A model generated the notes under the pieces. The model was not told the DNA's origin. It did no database searches and was given only the letters and a program-made list of their open reading frames with translations. Below are positions 46,480-56,031 of a DNA stretch of 64,000 bases, in pieces. The stretch is taken from assembly GCF_019733355.1 (NCBI RefSeq), contig NZ_JAIHLQ010000014.1, forward strand, positions 62,001 to 126,000, given 5' to 3'. The translations under genes and the position numbers were made by a program. The DNA comes from Pseudomonas baetica (lineage in GTDB: Bacteria; Pseudomonadota; Gammaproteobacteria; Pseudomonadales; Pseudomonadaceae). The first letter of the stretch is position 1; each line of letters opens with the position of its first letter.

Positions 46480-47732
46480 CTAGGAATCTTAAACAGGCGC
46501 TGTTCAGCGCTTTGCTGGTGTGGGCTGTGGCCTACCCGGTACTCGGTCTGAAACTGACCATCGTCGGCATCAACCTTGAAGTGCATAACACCAGCCCGGC
46601 CATTCTGGCGACCATCGCCATTTGCTCGGTGCTGATGTTCCTGCGTGTGCTGTTCAACCAGCAGATCAGCAAAGCGTGGAAGTCCTCGCCCGGCATGCCG
46701 CTGATCCCGGCCAAGGCCAGCAACTTCCTGACACTGCCGACCACCCAACGCTACATCATCATCGCGCTGATCCTTGGCGCGCTGGTCTGGCCGTTCTTCG
46801 GCTCCCGTGGCGCGGTGGACATCGCAACGCTGATCCTGATCTACGTGATGCTCGGCCTTGGCCTGAACATCGTGGTCGGTCTGGCCGGTCTGCTCGACCT
46901 GGGTTACGTCGGCTTCTATGCCGTCGGCGCCTACAGCTACGCGCTGCTGTCGCACTACTACGGGCTGAGCTTCTGGATCTGCCTGCCGATTGCCGGCCTG
47001 ATGGCGGCGACGTTCGGCTTCCTGCTGGGCTTCCCGGTATTGCGTCTGCGCGGTGACTATCTGGCGATCGTGACCCTCGGCTTCGGCGAGATCATCCGTC
47101 TGTTCCTGCGTAACCTGACCGACATCACCGGTGGCCCGAACGGCATCAGCAATATCGAGAAGCCAACGTTCTTCGGCCTGACCTTCGAACGCAAGGCAGC
47201 AGAAGGCATGCAGACCTTCCACGAGTATTTCGGCCTGCAGTACAACTCGATCAACAAGGTGATTTTCCTGTACCTGGTTGCGTTGCTGCTGGCACTGGCC
47301 GCGCTGTTCGTCATCAACCGCTTGCTGCGCATGCCGATCGGTCGTGCATGGGAAGCGCTGCGTGAAGACGAAATTGCCTGCCGCGCGCTGGGTCTGAACC
47401 CGACCGTGATCAAGCTTTCGGCGTTTACTCTGGGGGCCGCGTTCGCCGGTTTCGCCGGCAGCTTCTTCGCCGCCCGTCAGGGCTTGGTAACACCGGAATC
47501 TTTCACCTTCATCGAGTCGGCGATCATCCTCGCCATCGTGGTGCTGGGTGGCATGGGCTCGCAACTGGGCGTGATTCTCGCGGCCGTGGTGATGATCCTG
47601 TTGCCGGAAATGATGCGTGAGTTCAGCGAGTACCGCATGTTGATGTTCGGTGCCCTGATGGTGTTGATGATGATCTGGCGTCCACAAGGTCTGCTGCCGA
47701 TGCAACGCCCACACATGGAGCTGAGCAAATGA
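46476..47732 (+). CDS. braE: Branched-chain amino acid ABC transporter permease BraE
   Basis: A 418-residue LivM-type permease with about ten helices. The segment [20 protein letters not shown] and the ATPase-contact loop [22 protein letters not shown] identify the family; an N-terminal extension of about 100 residues with extra hydrophobic segments is usual for BraE/LivM. It overlaps both braD and braF by four bases. Confidence 0.94.
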   Translation: MTRNLKQALFSALLVWAVAYPVLGLKLTIVGINLEVHNTSPAILATIAICSVLMFLRVLFNQQISKAWKSSPGMPLIPAKASNFLTLPTTQRYIIIALILGALVWPFFGSRGAVDIATLILIYVMLGLGLNIVVGLAGLLDLGYVGFYAVGAYSYALLSHYYGLSFWICLPIAGLMAATFGFLLGFPVLRLRGDYLAIVTLGFGEIIRLFLRNLTDITGGPNGISNIEKPTFFGLTFERKAAEGMQTFHEYFGLQYNSINKVIFLYLVALLLALAALFVINRLLRMPIGRAWEALREDEIACRALGLNPTVIKLSAFTLGAAFAGFAGSFFAARQGLVTPESFTFIESAIILAIVVLGGMGSQLGVILAAVVMILLPEMMREFSEYRMLMFGALMVLMMIWRPQGLLPMQRPHMELSK

Positions 47733-48496
47733 GCCGCGAGATCCTTAAAGTCGAAAATCTGAGCATGCGCTTCGGCGGCTTGCTGGCGGTCAACGGCGTG
47801 GCGCTGAGCGTGAAAGAAAAACAGGTGGTTGCACTGATCGGGCCGAACGGCGCGGGCAAAACCACGGTGTTCAACTGCCTGACCGGTTTCTATCAGCCTA
47901 CCGGCGGCAGCATCCTGCTCGACGGCGAACCGATTCAAGGCCTGCCGGGTCACAAGATCGCTCTCAAAGGCGTGGTACGCACCTTCCAGAACGTGCGGCT
48001 GTTCAAAGACATGACGGCGGTCGAGAACCTGTTGATCGCCCAGCACCGTCACCTGAACACCAACTTCCTGTCCGGCCTGTTCAAGACCCCGGCGTTCCGC
48101 AAAAGCGAACGCGAGGCGATGGAGTTTGCCGAGTACTGGCTGGAAAAGGTCAACCTTAAAGAGTTCGCCAACCGTACCGCTGGCACCCTGGCTTACGGTC
48201 AGCAACGTCGCCTGGAAATCGCCCGTTGCATGATGACCCGTCCACGGATCCTCATGCTCGACGAACCGGCTGCTGGCCTGAACCCGAAGGAAACCGAAGA
48301 CCTCAAGGCGCTGATCAGCGTGCTGCGTGAAGAGCACAACGTGACCGTGCTGCTGATCGAGCACGACATGAAACTGGTCATGAGCATTTCCGACCATATC
48401 GTGGTGATCAACCAGGGCACACCTTTGGCTGACGGCACGCCGGAACAGATCCGCGACAATCCTGAAGTGATCAAAGCCTACCTGGGGGAAGCGTAA
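47729..48496 (+). CDS. braF: Branched-chain amino acid ABC transporter ATPase BraF
   Basis: A 255-residue LivG-type ATPase: Walker [10 protein letters not shown], a family-typical signature region [17 protein letters not shown] (variant of LSGGQ), Walker [14 protein letters not shown]. It couples ATP hydrolysis to uptake through BraDE. It ends directly against the braG start (TAAATG). Confidence 0.95.
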   Translation: MSREILKVENLSMRFGGLLAVNGVALSVKEKQVVALIGPNGAGKTTVFNCLTGFYQPTGGSILLDGEPIQGLPGHKIALKGVVRTFQNVRLFKDMTAVENLLIAQHRHLNTNFLSGLFKTPAFRKSEREAMEFAEYWLEKVNLKEFANRTAGTLAYGQQRRLEIARCMMTRPRILMLDEPAAGLNPKETEDLKALISVLREEHNVTVLLIEHDMKLVMSISDHIVVINQGTPLADGTPEQIRDNPEVIKAYLGEA

Positions 48497-49198
48497 ATGC
48501 TGCAGTTCGAAAACGTTTCCACCTTCTACGGCAAGATCCAGGCCCTGCACAGCGTCAACGTCGAAGTCCGTCAGGGCGAGATCGTGACCCTGATCGGCGC
48601 CAACGGTGCCGGCAAGTCCACGCTGCTGATGACGCTGTGCGGCTCGCCGCAAGCCCACAGCGGCAGCATCCGCTACATGGGTGAGGAACTGGTCGGCCAG
48701 GACTCGTCGCAGATCATGCGCAAAAGCATCGCTGTGGTACCGGAAGGTCGTCGGGTGTTCGCTCGTCTGACCGTTGAAGAAAACCTGTCCATGGGCGGCT
48801 TCTTCACCGACAAGGGCGACTATCAGGAACAGATGGACAAGGTTCTCGGCCTTTTCCCACGCCTGAAAGAACGCTTCAACCAGCGCGGCGGCACCATGTC
48901 CGGCGGCGAACAGCAAATGCTCGCCATCGGCCGTGCGCTGATGAGCAAGCCCAAACTGCTGCTGCTCGACGAGCCGTCGCTGGGCCTGGCACCGATCATC
49001 ATCCAGCAGATTTTCGACATCATCGAAATGCTACGCAAGGACGGTGTGACGGTGTTCCTGGTCGAGCAGAACGCCAACCAGGCGCTGAAAATCGCTGATC
49101 GCGCGTACGTTCTGGAGAACGGCCGCGTGGTGATGCAAGGCACCGGTGAAGCGCTGCTGACCGACCCGAAAGTACGCGAGGCGTATCTGGGCGGTTGA
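48497..49198 (+). CDS. braG: Branched-chain amino acid ABC transporter ATPase BraG
   Basis: A 233-residue LivF-type ATPase: Walker A GANGAGKST, signature MSGGEQQMLAIGRAL, Walker B LLLLDEPSLGLAP, and the H-loop position occupied as in LivF (FLVEQNANQAL). It pairs with BraF in the importer. It is the last gene of the operon, with a terminator 19 bases after the stop codon. Confidence 0.95.
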   Translation: MLQFENVSTFYGKIQALHSVNVEVRQGEIVTLIGANGAGKSTLLMTLCGSPQAHSGSIRYMGEELVGQDSSQIMRKSIAVVPEGRRVFARLTVEENLSMGGFFTDKGDYQEQMDKVLGLFPRLKERFNQRGGTMSGGEQQMLAIGRALMSKPKLLLLDEPSLGLAPIIIQQIFDIIEMLRKDGVTVFLVEQNANQALKIADRAYVLENGRVVMQGTGEALLTDPKVREAYLGG

Positions 49199-49216
49199 GG
49201 CTTTTCGTGAAACAGG

Positions 49217-49241
49217 AAAACGGCCTTCGGGCCGTTTTTTT
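49217..49241 (+). terminator. Rho-independent terminator of the bra operon
   Basis: AAAACGGCC-TTC-GGGCCGTTTT followed by further T residues. Confidence 0.92.
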
Positions 49242-49277
49242 GTGCACGCTACAAACCTTCAACCCACCGAAAACCCT

Positions 49278-49365
49278 TTGTGCGGGCTTGCTCGCGAAAG
49301 CGGTGGATCAGCCAACACAAGTGTTGAACGTAAAATTGCCTTCGCGAGCAAGCCCGCCCCCACAA
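49278..49365. repeat. REPIN between braG and the halovibrin-like gene
   Basis: TGCGGGCTTGCTCGCGAA and TTCGCGAGCAAGCCCGCC face each other, 48 bases apart, between convergent genes. Confidence 0.85.
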
Positions 49366-49377
49366 AATCAAAAGCCG

Positions 49378-50616
49378 TTAATAAGGGTTGCAGTGTTGGG
49401 CTACGGCAGTGGCCTGATCGACGTAAGGACGTGCCGGTTCAAGGTTCCACTCGGGTTTGTTGCGCACAGGCTTGCCCTCATAGGTCGCCGCGAGGTGGCA
49501 AACCATCTGCCGCCGCAACGACCCGCCGTTGACGCTGTACTGCCGCCATTGCTGATCGTCTTTGTGTTTGTTGTACAACTCGGCAAACATCCGGTCGGTC
49601 TGATCATCCTTGATCGCGCGGCCGCACGCGGTCGGCACGACTTGCAGTGACCAGGTGTTCGGTCCCAGTTTCGGGTCGGGACGTTGCACCCAAGCGCTCG
49701 ACTCGATGTATTTTTCGCAGAACTTCGGCGCTGCTGGCGTTGCAGTCTGGATGCACGAGAAGCTGGCCTTGCCGACCGGGGTTCTCGGGAAATCGATCTT
49801 GATGATGTTGCGATCCTTGCCGGTCTTGGCCTTGTAGTCGCGCTGGTTGGCCATGGCATCGTTCAAGCCGCGCTGGTCACTGTAGAAAAACGCCAGAATC
49901 GGCAGTTCGTCGGTTTTCGGGTTGCCCAGGCGCAACTCCGTCTGCGTCTGAAACTCACGGCTGTTGATGACTTTGCGTGCGCCCATGAAGTTGCGAAAGG
50001 CGTCGACCCTATCCTTGCTGCTCATTGGATTGCGCATATTGAAACCGCACTGCAACTGGTCCTGCTGTCGATTGTTGTTGTACTGGGTGAAGTGCGCCAC
50101 CCAGGCATTCGGCGTCGAAATCGGCGGTTTCATGGCCTGGCAGACCGCCTCGGTCGGGGCGGTGTTTTTGTTGTCACCACAGCCGCGGTCGTTGCGAAAA
50201 TCAGTCCAGGCGTCGTTGGGAAACGCACAATAGACATGCACCGGCGCTTCGGGGTCGCGTACCAGATCCCTCGGCGTAATGAGGTAGCCGTTCTGCGTGC
50301 TCATGCCGGGGTCTTCATAACTGATGCCGTCGGCACGCATATAAGAGGCGGCGAATGTGCCCAGCTCCAGCGCTTTCGGGCTGGGATTCCACACATCCCA
50401 CTTCTGCCCCTTGGCCGGATCGGCACGGTGCGTGCCGCGCACCAACAATCCCGAACAGTCCGAGGCGGGATCCTGACCGCAGCTGTCGACGGTTTTGTTG
50501 TACAACGTTTCGACCTTTTTCAGGGTCTCGTCGCATGACTCGGCATTGGCCCATGTCGCCTGCACCAGCAGCGGTAACAAGAGCAATGGCGCGATTGTGT
50601 TCAAACGTTTTTGCAT
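49378..50616 (-). CDS. Secreted halovibrin (HvnA)-like protein with C-terminal DUF2599-like module
   Basis: A 412-residue exported protein (signal peptide to about residue 24, ending WANA). The first 290 residues show the order of the halovibrin family as I recall it: LYNKTVDSC, CSGLLVRGT, WNPSPKALELG, ASYMR, YCAFPNDAWTD and GCGDNKN. Halovibrins of Vibrio fischeri are secreted NAD-glycohydrolases. The last 105 residues (SAWVQRPDPKLGPNTWSLQV to CNPY) are a module that appears twice in the upstream gene. The ATG at 50616 has AAGGAG nine bases before it. It follows its paralogue by 34 bases. Enzyme activity is not shown by the sequence. Confidence 0.72.
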   Translation of the reverse strand: MQKRLNTIAPLLLLPLLVQATWANAESCDETLKKVETLYNKTVDSCGQDPASDCSGLLVRGTHRADPAKGQKWDVWNPSPKALELGTFAASYMRADGISYEDPGMSTQNGYLITPRDLVRDPEAPVHVYCAFPNDAWTDFRNDRGCGDNKNTAPTEAVCQAMKPPISTPNAWVAHFTQYNNNRQQDQLQCGFNMRNPMSSKDRVDAFRNFMGARKVINSREFQTQTELRLGNPKTDELPILAFFYSDQRGLNDAMANQRDYKAKTGKDRNIIKIDFPRTPVGKASFSCIQTATPAAPKFCEKYIESSAWVQRPDPKLGPNTWSLQVVPTACGRAIKDDQTDRMFAELYNKHKDDQQWRQYSVNGGSLRRQMVCHLAATYEGKPVRNKPEWNLEPARPYVDQATAVAQHCNPY

Positions 50617-50650
50617 GGCTTGCATCTCCTTGATTAGACAACACACACCT

Positions 50651-52354
50651 TCAACGCGGGACCGGGTTACAACCCGCCGCCCGGGTTTCGCTGTCCGATA
50701 ACGCGGGCCTGAACGGCTCGAGATTCCATGGCGTCTTGTTGCGGTAATTGACCAGCACGCAGTTCAATTGCTGACGCATGCTGCCGGCGGACGTTTCGTT
50801 GTCGCGCCAGTTGCTGTCCGTGCCCTTGAGAGCGAACAACTGGTCGTACAAAGCGCCGATCTGCTCGCTGGGCAGCGCGCGCCCCACCGCCGTCGGCACG
50901 ATGCTCAGGCTCCATTCATCCTGGCGGGTGCCAGGGTCGTAACGTTTGATCCAGTCGGCAGAAGCGATGTATTGCGCAGCCGTGGGCGCCACCGGATTGC
51001 AGCCGGCTTTCGCTGATTGCTGCGGGCTGACATTGGGACGGAACGGTTCAAGGTTCCATTCTGTTTTGGCCGGATAGTTCTGGATCAGGCAGCTCAGTTG
51101 TCCACGCATGCTGCCCGCCGATTTTTCGTTGTCGCGCCACTGGCTGTCGGCGCCACGCAACGCGAACAGCTCCTTGTACAAAGCCTCTTGATCACTGGCC
51201 TGAATCGCCTTGCCTTGAGCGGTGGGCGTGACCTTGAGCGACCATTCGTTTTTCTTGCTGCCGGGATCGTAACGCTCGATCCACGTCGCTGCGGCGATGT
51301 ACTTGGGGGCAGGGGCACCCGCCACCACCATTTCGTCGATCGCCTGATCCGCCGCCACGTAGCTGAAGCGCTCCGCTGCCGGCTTAGTGAAATCCAGCCG
51401 CAGGATCGGCACGCTGTAGCCTTGAGCCTGAAGTTTCTTTTGAAAATTGCGCGCACTGTTCAGGCCATTCTCGGGTTTCGGCGGCGCCTGATCACCGCGA
51501 GTGGCGAAGTTTTGCGTGCTGTTGACGTTGTAGATGAAGGCATCGATGTACTTCATGTTTTCGCTGCCGTCGCTGGTCGCCGTGGCATTTTTCAACATGA
51601 ACTCGTTGACCTGGCCACTGAAGGAAAAAGGATCCCTGTTGGTGGTACTGGGCCGGGACTCGTGCACCCGGATCATCGCGTGCCAGTCGCTGGTTTTCTC
51701 CGCGTTCCAGGAACACTGGCCGTACTGGATCGGCCCTTTCATCAGCCCGGTGTATTTCTGTGTCCATTGCTCGGCAGTGGTGACGCCCGCTTCTGCACAG
51801 GTACCGTAGGCCAACGCGGCATTGCGGTTGTTCATCACGCCTTGCGCGGCACGCGGTGGTTCGCGGCTGTCGAAGAAACCGCAGCCGTACCATTTGCGCT
51901 CAGGCCCGGTACCGCCATCGAAGGCGTAGATGCAGGTGAAACCCTGCTCCTTGACCGGCAAGTTCAAAGCCGCAGCATCGGTTGGCGTGCGCAGGACCAA
52001 ACCGGCCGGGTGAATGAGGATTCGCGTGCTCAGATCCTTGCGGATCCATGAGTAGGACGTTGCGCCGATCTTGATCGCGTAAGGGCTGTAGTCCCAAGGG
52101 TTGAACGGCCCGTCATTGACCATGCGCAAAGTCACGCCACTGCAGTAATAGAGACCGCGTGCGGCGGCGGTATCGGGTTCCTGGCAGGCGTCCTTGAGGG
52201 TGTTGTAGTTGTGGTTGATGCGTCTGAGCGTGTCCAGCGGATCGGAGACTGTCTGGGCTGCAACCGTCGAGAACATCAAGGGCAACGTGCAGGCCAAAGC
52301 CAAGGATGAAGTTCTGCGCCATAGCACAGCTGAAAGCGAGCGATCCTTTGTCAT
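50651..52354 (-). CDS. Secreted halovibrin-like protein with two tandem DUF2599-like modules
   Basis: A 567-residue exported protein (signal peptide ending TVAAQ, about residue 34). Residues 35-345 parallel the halovibrin-like part of the downstream gene (YNTLKDAC, YCSGVTLR, WDYSPYAI). Residues 349-458 and 459-567 are two copies of one module, about 60% identical by hand count, each starting with W-I-[EK]-R-Y-D-P-G, with SAGSMR and WNLEPFRP inside and GCNPV at the end. The module could be a binding or targeting domain. The ATG at 52354 is chosen for its signal peptide. It heads a two-gene unit with the 49378 gene. Confidence 0.7.
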   Translation of the reverse strand: MTKDRSLSAVLWRRTSSLALACTLPLMFSTVAAQTVSDPLDTLRRINHNYNTLKDACQEPDTAAARGLYYCSGVTLRMVNDGPFNPWDYSPYAIKIGATSYSWIRKDLSTRILIHPAGLVLRTPTDAAALNLPVKEQGFTCIYAFDGGTGPERKWYGCGFFDSREPPRAAQGVMNNRNAALAYGTCAEAGVTTAEQWTQKYTGLMKGPIQYGQCSWNAEKTSDWHAMIRVHESRPSTTNRDPFSFSGQVNEFMLKNATATSDGSENMKYIDAFIYNVNSTQNFATRGDQAPPKPENGLNSARNFQKKLQAQGYSVPILRLDFTKPAAERFSYVAADQAIDEMVVAGAPAPKYIAAATWIERYDPGSKKNEWSLKVTPTAQGKAIQASDQEALYKELFALRGADSQWRDNEKSAGSMRGQLSCLIQNYPAKTEWNLEPFRPNVSPQQSAKAGCNPVAPTAAQYIASADWIKRYDPGTRQDEWSLSIVPTAVGRALPSEQIGALYDQLFALKGTDSNWRDNETSAGSMRQQLNCVLVNYRNKTPWNLEPFRPALSDSETRAAGCNPVPR

Positions 52355-52493
52355 GAGATACCGTCCTGGTAAATAGGCCCGCTTCGATGGGCCTCCAAAA
52401 TGACTATAGAACACATCTCGATACGCGATCCCCGGAAGGGGCTGGCGCTGCGACAGCTTCTACAGGGGTCTTTGAAAAAAATTTGCGGTGGGT

Positions 52494-52521
52494 TGTAACG
52501 CATTGCCATGAGCTTTCTCTA
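52494..52521 (+). promoter_or_regulatory. Candidate ECF-sigma promoter of the bufferin operon
   Basis: TGTAACG (52494-52500), 15 bases, TCTCTA (52516-52521), resembling the TGTAAC / CGTCTA pattern of ECF sigma factors that drive DUF2282 operons elsewhere. It would start transcription about 50 bases before bufA. Confidence 0.45.
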
Positions 52522-52579
52522 GAGGGGTATGCAAGCGCAAACCGCTTGTAAAAACCCTGAACAAGACTGGAGAAACATC

Positions 52580-52882
52580 ATGACTGCTACCACTCGCACC
52601 CTGTCCGCCACTGCCCTGGTTCTGGCCCTCGGTTCTGCCCTGAGCATCGCCGCCGTCTCCACCGCCCACGCTGCCGATGACATGGAAAAATGCTTCGGCG
52701 TAGCCATGAAAGGTCATAACGATTGTGCCGCAGGTGCAGGCACCACTTGCGCCGGCACCTCTAAAATGGACTATCAGGCCAACGCCTGGAAACTCGTTCC
52801 TAAAGGCACCTGCGCCACCACCGAAAGCAAAACCTCGCCGACCGGTTTCGGTCAGATGGAAGCTTTCAACGCCAAGTCCTGA
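52580..52882 (+). CDS. bufA: Bufferin precursor BufA (DUF2282 family)
   Basis: A 100-residue precursor peptide with a signal sequence (residues 1-31, ending AHA) and a core with four cysteines, C38 (MEKCFG), C49 (HNDCAAG), C57 (TTCAGT) and C78 (GTCATT). This is the DUF2282/bufferin pattern. Bufferins are ribosomally made peptides whose cysteines are converted to thiooxazoles by the MNIO enzyme BufB with BufC and which bind copper in the periplasm. The ATG at 52580 follows GGAG. bufB, bufC and a DoxX gene follow at once. Confidence 0.88.
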   Translation: MTATTRTLSATALVLALGSALSIAAVSTAHAADDMEKCFGVAMKGHNDCAAGAGTTCAGTSKMDYQANAWKLVPKGTCATTESKTSPTGFGQMEAFNAKS

Positions 52883-52907
52883 TACCCGGTCTGCCTGAGT
52901 GACGATC

Positions 52908-53795
52908 ATGTTCACATCTCCCGAACCTGCCCTCCCCTGCACTCAGGCAGCCCACACCGGGCTCCCGCCCCGTACCGGGCTGGGGCTCAAGACCGGGCAC
53001 TTTCGTGAAGTGCTCGGTTCCTTGCCGGACATCGGTTTCTTCGAAGTCCATGCCGAAAACTACATGGTGGCCGGCGGCCCGTTTCACCATTTTCTCGGTT
53101 TGATTCGCCAGCAGTATCCGCTGTCACTGCACGGTGTCGGGCTGTCCATTGGCGCCGAAGGCGCACTGGACGACCAACATCTGCAAAGGCTGGCCGCGCT
53201 GATCGAGCGTTATCAACCACAATCGTTTTCCGAACATCTGGCCTGGTCGAGCCACGGCCCGGCGTTCCTCAATGACCTATTGCCGCTGGCGTATGACATG
53301 CCGACACTGAACCGCGTCTGCGACCATATCGATCAGGTGCAGAACACCCTCAAACGCCCCATGTTGCTGGAGAACCCGGCGACCTATCTGGCGTTTCAGC
53401 GCTCAACCATCGACGAACCCGACTTCATCGCTGAAGTCATCCGCCGCAGCGGCTGCGGTCTGTTGCTGGACGTCAACAACATCTATGTGTCGTGTGTGAA
53501 CCATCAGCGTGATCCGCTGACCTATCTCGATGCCCTGCCGCTGCACGTGGTTGGCGAGATTCATCTGGCCGGTTTCGCCGAAGATTGCGACAGCCTCGGC
53601 GACCGTTTGCTGATCGATGATCACGGCGCACCGATTGATCAAGCCGTCTGGGGTTTGTACCGGCAAGTGCTGGAGCGTATCGGCCCAGTGGCTACGTTGA
53701 TCGAACGTGACAATCAGGTGCCGGCGTTCGATGTTTTGCTGGCCGAGGCGCAGCAGGCCGAGAACCTTTTGACGCACGCCGGGAGTCAGCCATGA
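52908..53795 (+). CDS. bufB: MNIO-family bufferin maturase BufB (DUF692)
   Basis: A 295-residue TIM-barrel protein of the multinuclear non-heme iron oxidase family. Metal-ligand regions are H75 (LHGVGLS), E109/H110 (SEHLAW), E155/N156 (LLENPAT), D188/N190 (LDVNNIYVS) and H219 (GEIHLAG). It oxidises cysteines of BufA. A GTG nine bases upstream is a possible start, but the ATG has better spacing. Its stop overlaps the bufC start (ATGA). Confidence 0.9.
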   Translation: MFTSPEPALPCTQAAHTGLPPRTGLGLKTGHFREVLGSLPDIGFFEVHAENYMVAGGPFHHFLGLIRQQYPLSLHGVGLSIGAEGALDDQHLQRLAALIERYQPQSFSEHLAWSSHGPAFLNDLLPLAYDMPTLNRVCDHIDQVQNTLKRPMLLENPATYLAFQRSTIDEPDFIAEVIRRSGCGLLLDVNNIYVSCVNHQRDPLTYLDALPLHVVGEIHLAGFAEDCDSLGDRLLIDDHGAPIDQAVWGLYRQVLERIGPVATLIERDNQVPAFDVLLAEAQQAENLLTHAGSQP

Positions 53796-54553
53796 GCACT
53801 CAAGCGGCGTTCAGCGCTGCGCTACTTGACCTACAGTTACCTTGCCCTGAGGGCCTGTGCAGCGCCAACGGCGCCGATCCGGCGAGTCGTTTTTCGGTAT
53901 ATCGCAACAATGTGCAAAGTTCATTGATCAACGCACTGGCTGACAGCTACCCGGTGGTTGCGCAATTGGTCGGTGAGGCGTTTTTCCGTGCCATGGCGGC
54001 CATTTTCATACAGCGCCAGCCGCCTGACAGTCCGCTGATGAGCCGCTATGGCGCAGGTCTGGCGGACTTCATCGCCACGTTTGGCCCGGCCACGAGCGTG
54101 CCCTATCTGGCCGATGTCGCACGGCTTGAACGCTTGCGCACCCTCGCCTATCACGCCGCCGACGCAGCCCCGTTGCAACATGATCAGATCAGCACCGCTC
54201 TCGCCAACCCGCAAGGTCTGGGCGAGCTGTGTTTCCAACTACATCCGTCACTGCACCTGTTCGATTCAGCCTATGCCGTGGTCGCGATCTGGGCCGCGCA
54301 TCAACACGACGGGACGCTCGAAGGCATCAACATCAGCCAGGGACAACACGCCTTGGTGCTGCGCAACGGTCTCGACGTTGAAGTCTTTGCCCTTGAACAC
54401 GGCGCCAGGGTGTTTATCGGCAATCTGATCGACGGCCATCCCCTACTGGCAGCCGTGGAAAACAGCCCCGCGTTCGACCTCAGCCAAATTCTGGCGCTGC
54501 TGATCGCCCACAACGCCATCAGCCATTTGCACAACAACAAGGAGTGCCCATGA
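53792..54553 (+). CDS. bufC: Bufferin maturation partner BufC (DUF2063)
   Basis: A 253-residue protein of the DUF2063 family. The N-terminal part has the family segment [36 protein letters not shown]. It is expected to bind the BufA leader or core and present it to BufB; the old label 'putative DNA-binding domain' is probably misleading. It overlaps bufB and the DoxX gene by four bases on each side, so all three are translated together. Confidence 0.88.
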   Translation: MSTQAAFSAALLDLQLPCPEGLCSANGADPASRFSVYRNNVQSSLINALADSYPVVAQLVGEAFFRAMAAIFIQRQPPDSPLMSRYGAGLADFIATFGPATSVPYLADVARLERLRTLAYHAADAAPLQHDQISTALANPQGLGELCFQLHPSLHLFDSAYAVVAIWAAHQHDGTLEGINISQGQHALVLRNGLDVEVFALEHGARVFIGNLIDGHPLLAAVENSPAFDLSQILALLIAHNAISHLHNNKECP

Positions 54554-55023
54554 ACAACCTCATCGCTGCCGCCATCAGGCTGCTGGAAAAAATCCCCCAC
54601 AGCCTGATTGCCTTCATTGCTCGCTTTTCGATTGCCGCGGTGTTCTGGAAATCAGGGCAGACCAAGGTCGAGGGGCTGGCCATCGACTTGATCGATGGCA
54701 CCTTTGAACTTGGCTGGCCACGGCTGGCCGACTCGACGATCCCGTTGTTCAAGAGCGAATACCACGTACCGCTGCTGTCGCCGGAAATCGCCGCGCACAT
54801 GGCCGCGTTCGCCGAGCACTTCTTTCCGATTCTGATTCTGATCGGCTTCGCCACACGGTTTTCGGCGCTGGCGCTGCTGGGCATGACCCTGACCATTCAG
54901 CTCTTTGTGTACCCGGATGCCTACCCGACTCACGGTACCTGGGCGGCAGTGTTGCTGTATCTGATGGCGACCGGGCCGGGGAAAATCTCGATTGATCATC
55001 TGATTGCCAAACGCTATCGCTGA
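54550..55023 (+). CDS. DoxX family membrane protein of the buf operon
   Basis: A 157-residue inner-membrane protein with four predicted helices. The start RLLEKIPHSLIAFIARFSIAAVFWKSGQTK is typical of the DoxX proteins that close buf/gig operons. Its role is unknown; metal or thiol homeostasis is inferred from the operon. The ATG at 54550 overlaps the bufC stop. Its last ten bases would overlap the restored end of the convergent LysR gene. Confidence 0.87.
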   Translation: MNNLIAAAIRLLEKIPHSLIAFIARFSIAAVFWKSGQTKVEGLAIDLIDGTFELGWPRLADSTIPLFKSEYHVPLLSPEIAAHMAAFAEHFFPILILIGFATRFSALALLGMTLTIQLFVYPDAYPTHGTWAAVLLYLMATGPGKISIDHLIAKRYR

Positions 55024-55063
55024 AGCCGATCCAGCGCCTCACCGCTGCGTTTGAACCAGTCGA

Positions 55064-55927
55064 TCAGATAATCGGCGAGCACTTGTGTGCGTTTGGGCAG
55101 CCCCCCTGATAGGGATGCACCAGGTACATCGGCATACGGCGGGTCTGATAGTCGCGCAGGAGCCAGCGCAATCGCCCGTCAGCCAATTCCGTTTGCAGCA
55201 GGTACGAAGGCAAACGGGCGATCCCGGCACCAGTGAGCGCGGCCTTCTTGAGCAAGTTGTAATGGTTGCTGGCGAACGGCCCCGACACCCGTACCCGCAG
55301 CAACTCGTGATGCTGATGATAGAGCCACTCCTCGCGCCCGCTGTAGTGGCTGTTGAGCAAACACCGATGCTCAGCGAGTGCCTGCGGCGTCGTAGGCTCG
55401 CCGAAACGTTCGAGGTAGGCGGGGCTGGCACAGGTCATTTCCTGCCAGGCCAGCAACGGTTTGGCCACCAGTCGTTCGTCATTGGCCACGTCGCTACGGA
55501 CCGCCAGATCGAAACCGTCCCGGGACAAATCGCGATAGCTGTTGTTTAGCTCAAGCTCAATCTGCACTTCGGGATATTTGTGCGAGAACTCCAACAGAAG
55601 CCCCTCAAAGAAGGTTTCTCCCAGCGACACCGGAACGGTCATGCGCACCGGGCCGGCCATGTCATCCTTCAAGCGCGCCAATGCCTGACGCGCTCTTTCG
55701 ACCTGGACGACTAACGCTTGGGCTTGCGGCAACAACGCCGCACCCGCCGCCGTCAGGCTCAAACGCCGAGTCGTGCGTTGCAGCAGCACTACGCAAAACT
55801 GCGCTTCCAACTGACTGATGCGCTTGGACAACTGCCCCTTGCTGCAGCCCAGTTGCTGCGCTGCGAGAGTGAAACTACCGGCCTCGATCAACACGGCAAA
55901 CGCGGCCAGATCATCCATTTCGCTCAT
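55064..55927 (-). CDS. LysR family transcriptional regulator, C-terminus altered by a frameshift at a G6 tract
   Basis: The reading frame gives 287 residues with the LysR helix-turn-helix (GSFTLAAQQLGCSKGQLSKRISQLEAQ) and most of the effector domain. At 55106-55101 (six C on the plus strand) the frame leaves the family ending: the last residues read CPNAHKCSPII, whereas one more G would give LPKRTQVLADYLIDWFKRSG and a stop at 55014, as expected for this family. So one base is missing, by true mutation, slippage or a sequencing error. The start at 55927 is preferred to a longer frame. It is divergent from the SDR gene, its likely target. Confidence 0.82.
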   Translation of the reverse strand: MSEMDDLAAFAVLIEAGSFTLAAQQLGCSKGQLSKRISQLEAQFCVVLLQRTTRRLSLTAAGAALLPQAQALVVQVERARQALARLKDDMAGPVRMTVPVSLGETFFEGLLLEFSHKYPEVQIELELNNSYRDLSRDGFDLAVRSDVANDERLVAKPLLAWQEMTCASPAYLERFGEPTTPQALAEHRCLLNSHYSGREEWLYHQHHELLRVRVSGPFASNHYNLLKKAALTGAGIARLPSYLLQTELADGRLRWLLRDYQTRRMPMYLVHPYQGGCPNAHKCSPII

Positions 55928-56031
55928 GGATTGTTTCCATTTGAAAACCAAAGGTTGCCCATTAGCACGCTTATCCGCAGAAAAAACCACTCTAGACTGA
56001 AACCTCGTTCAATTACTTGAGGCACAGTTCG

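Noticed and set aside
46014..47714. A 566-codon minus-strand frame opposite braD-braE, and a similar one at 47477-48916
   Set aside because: Both mirror well-identified bra genes; long antisense frames are common in high-GC DNA with this codon use.
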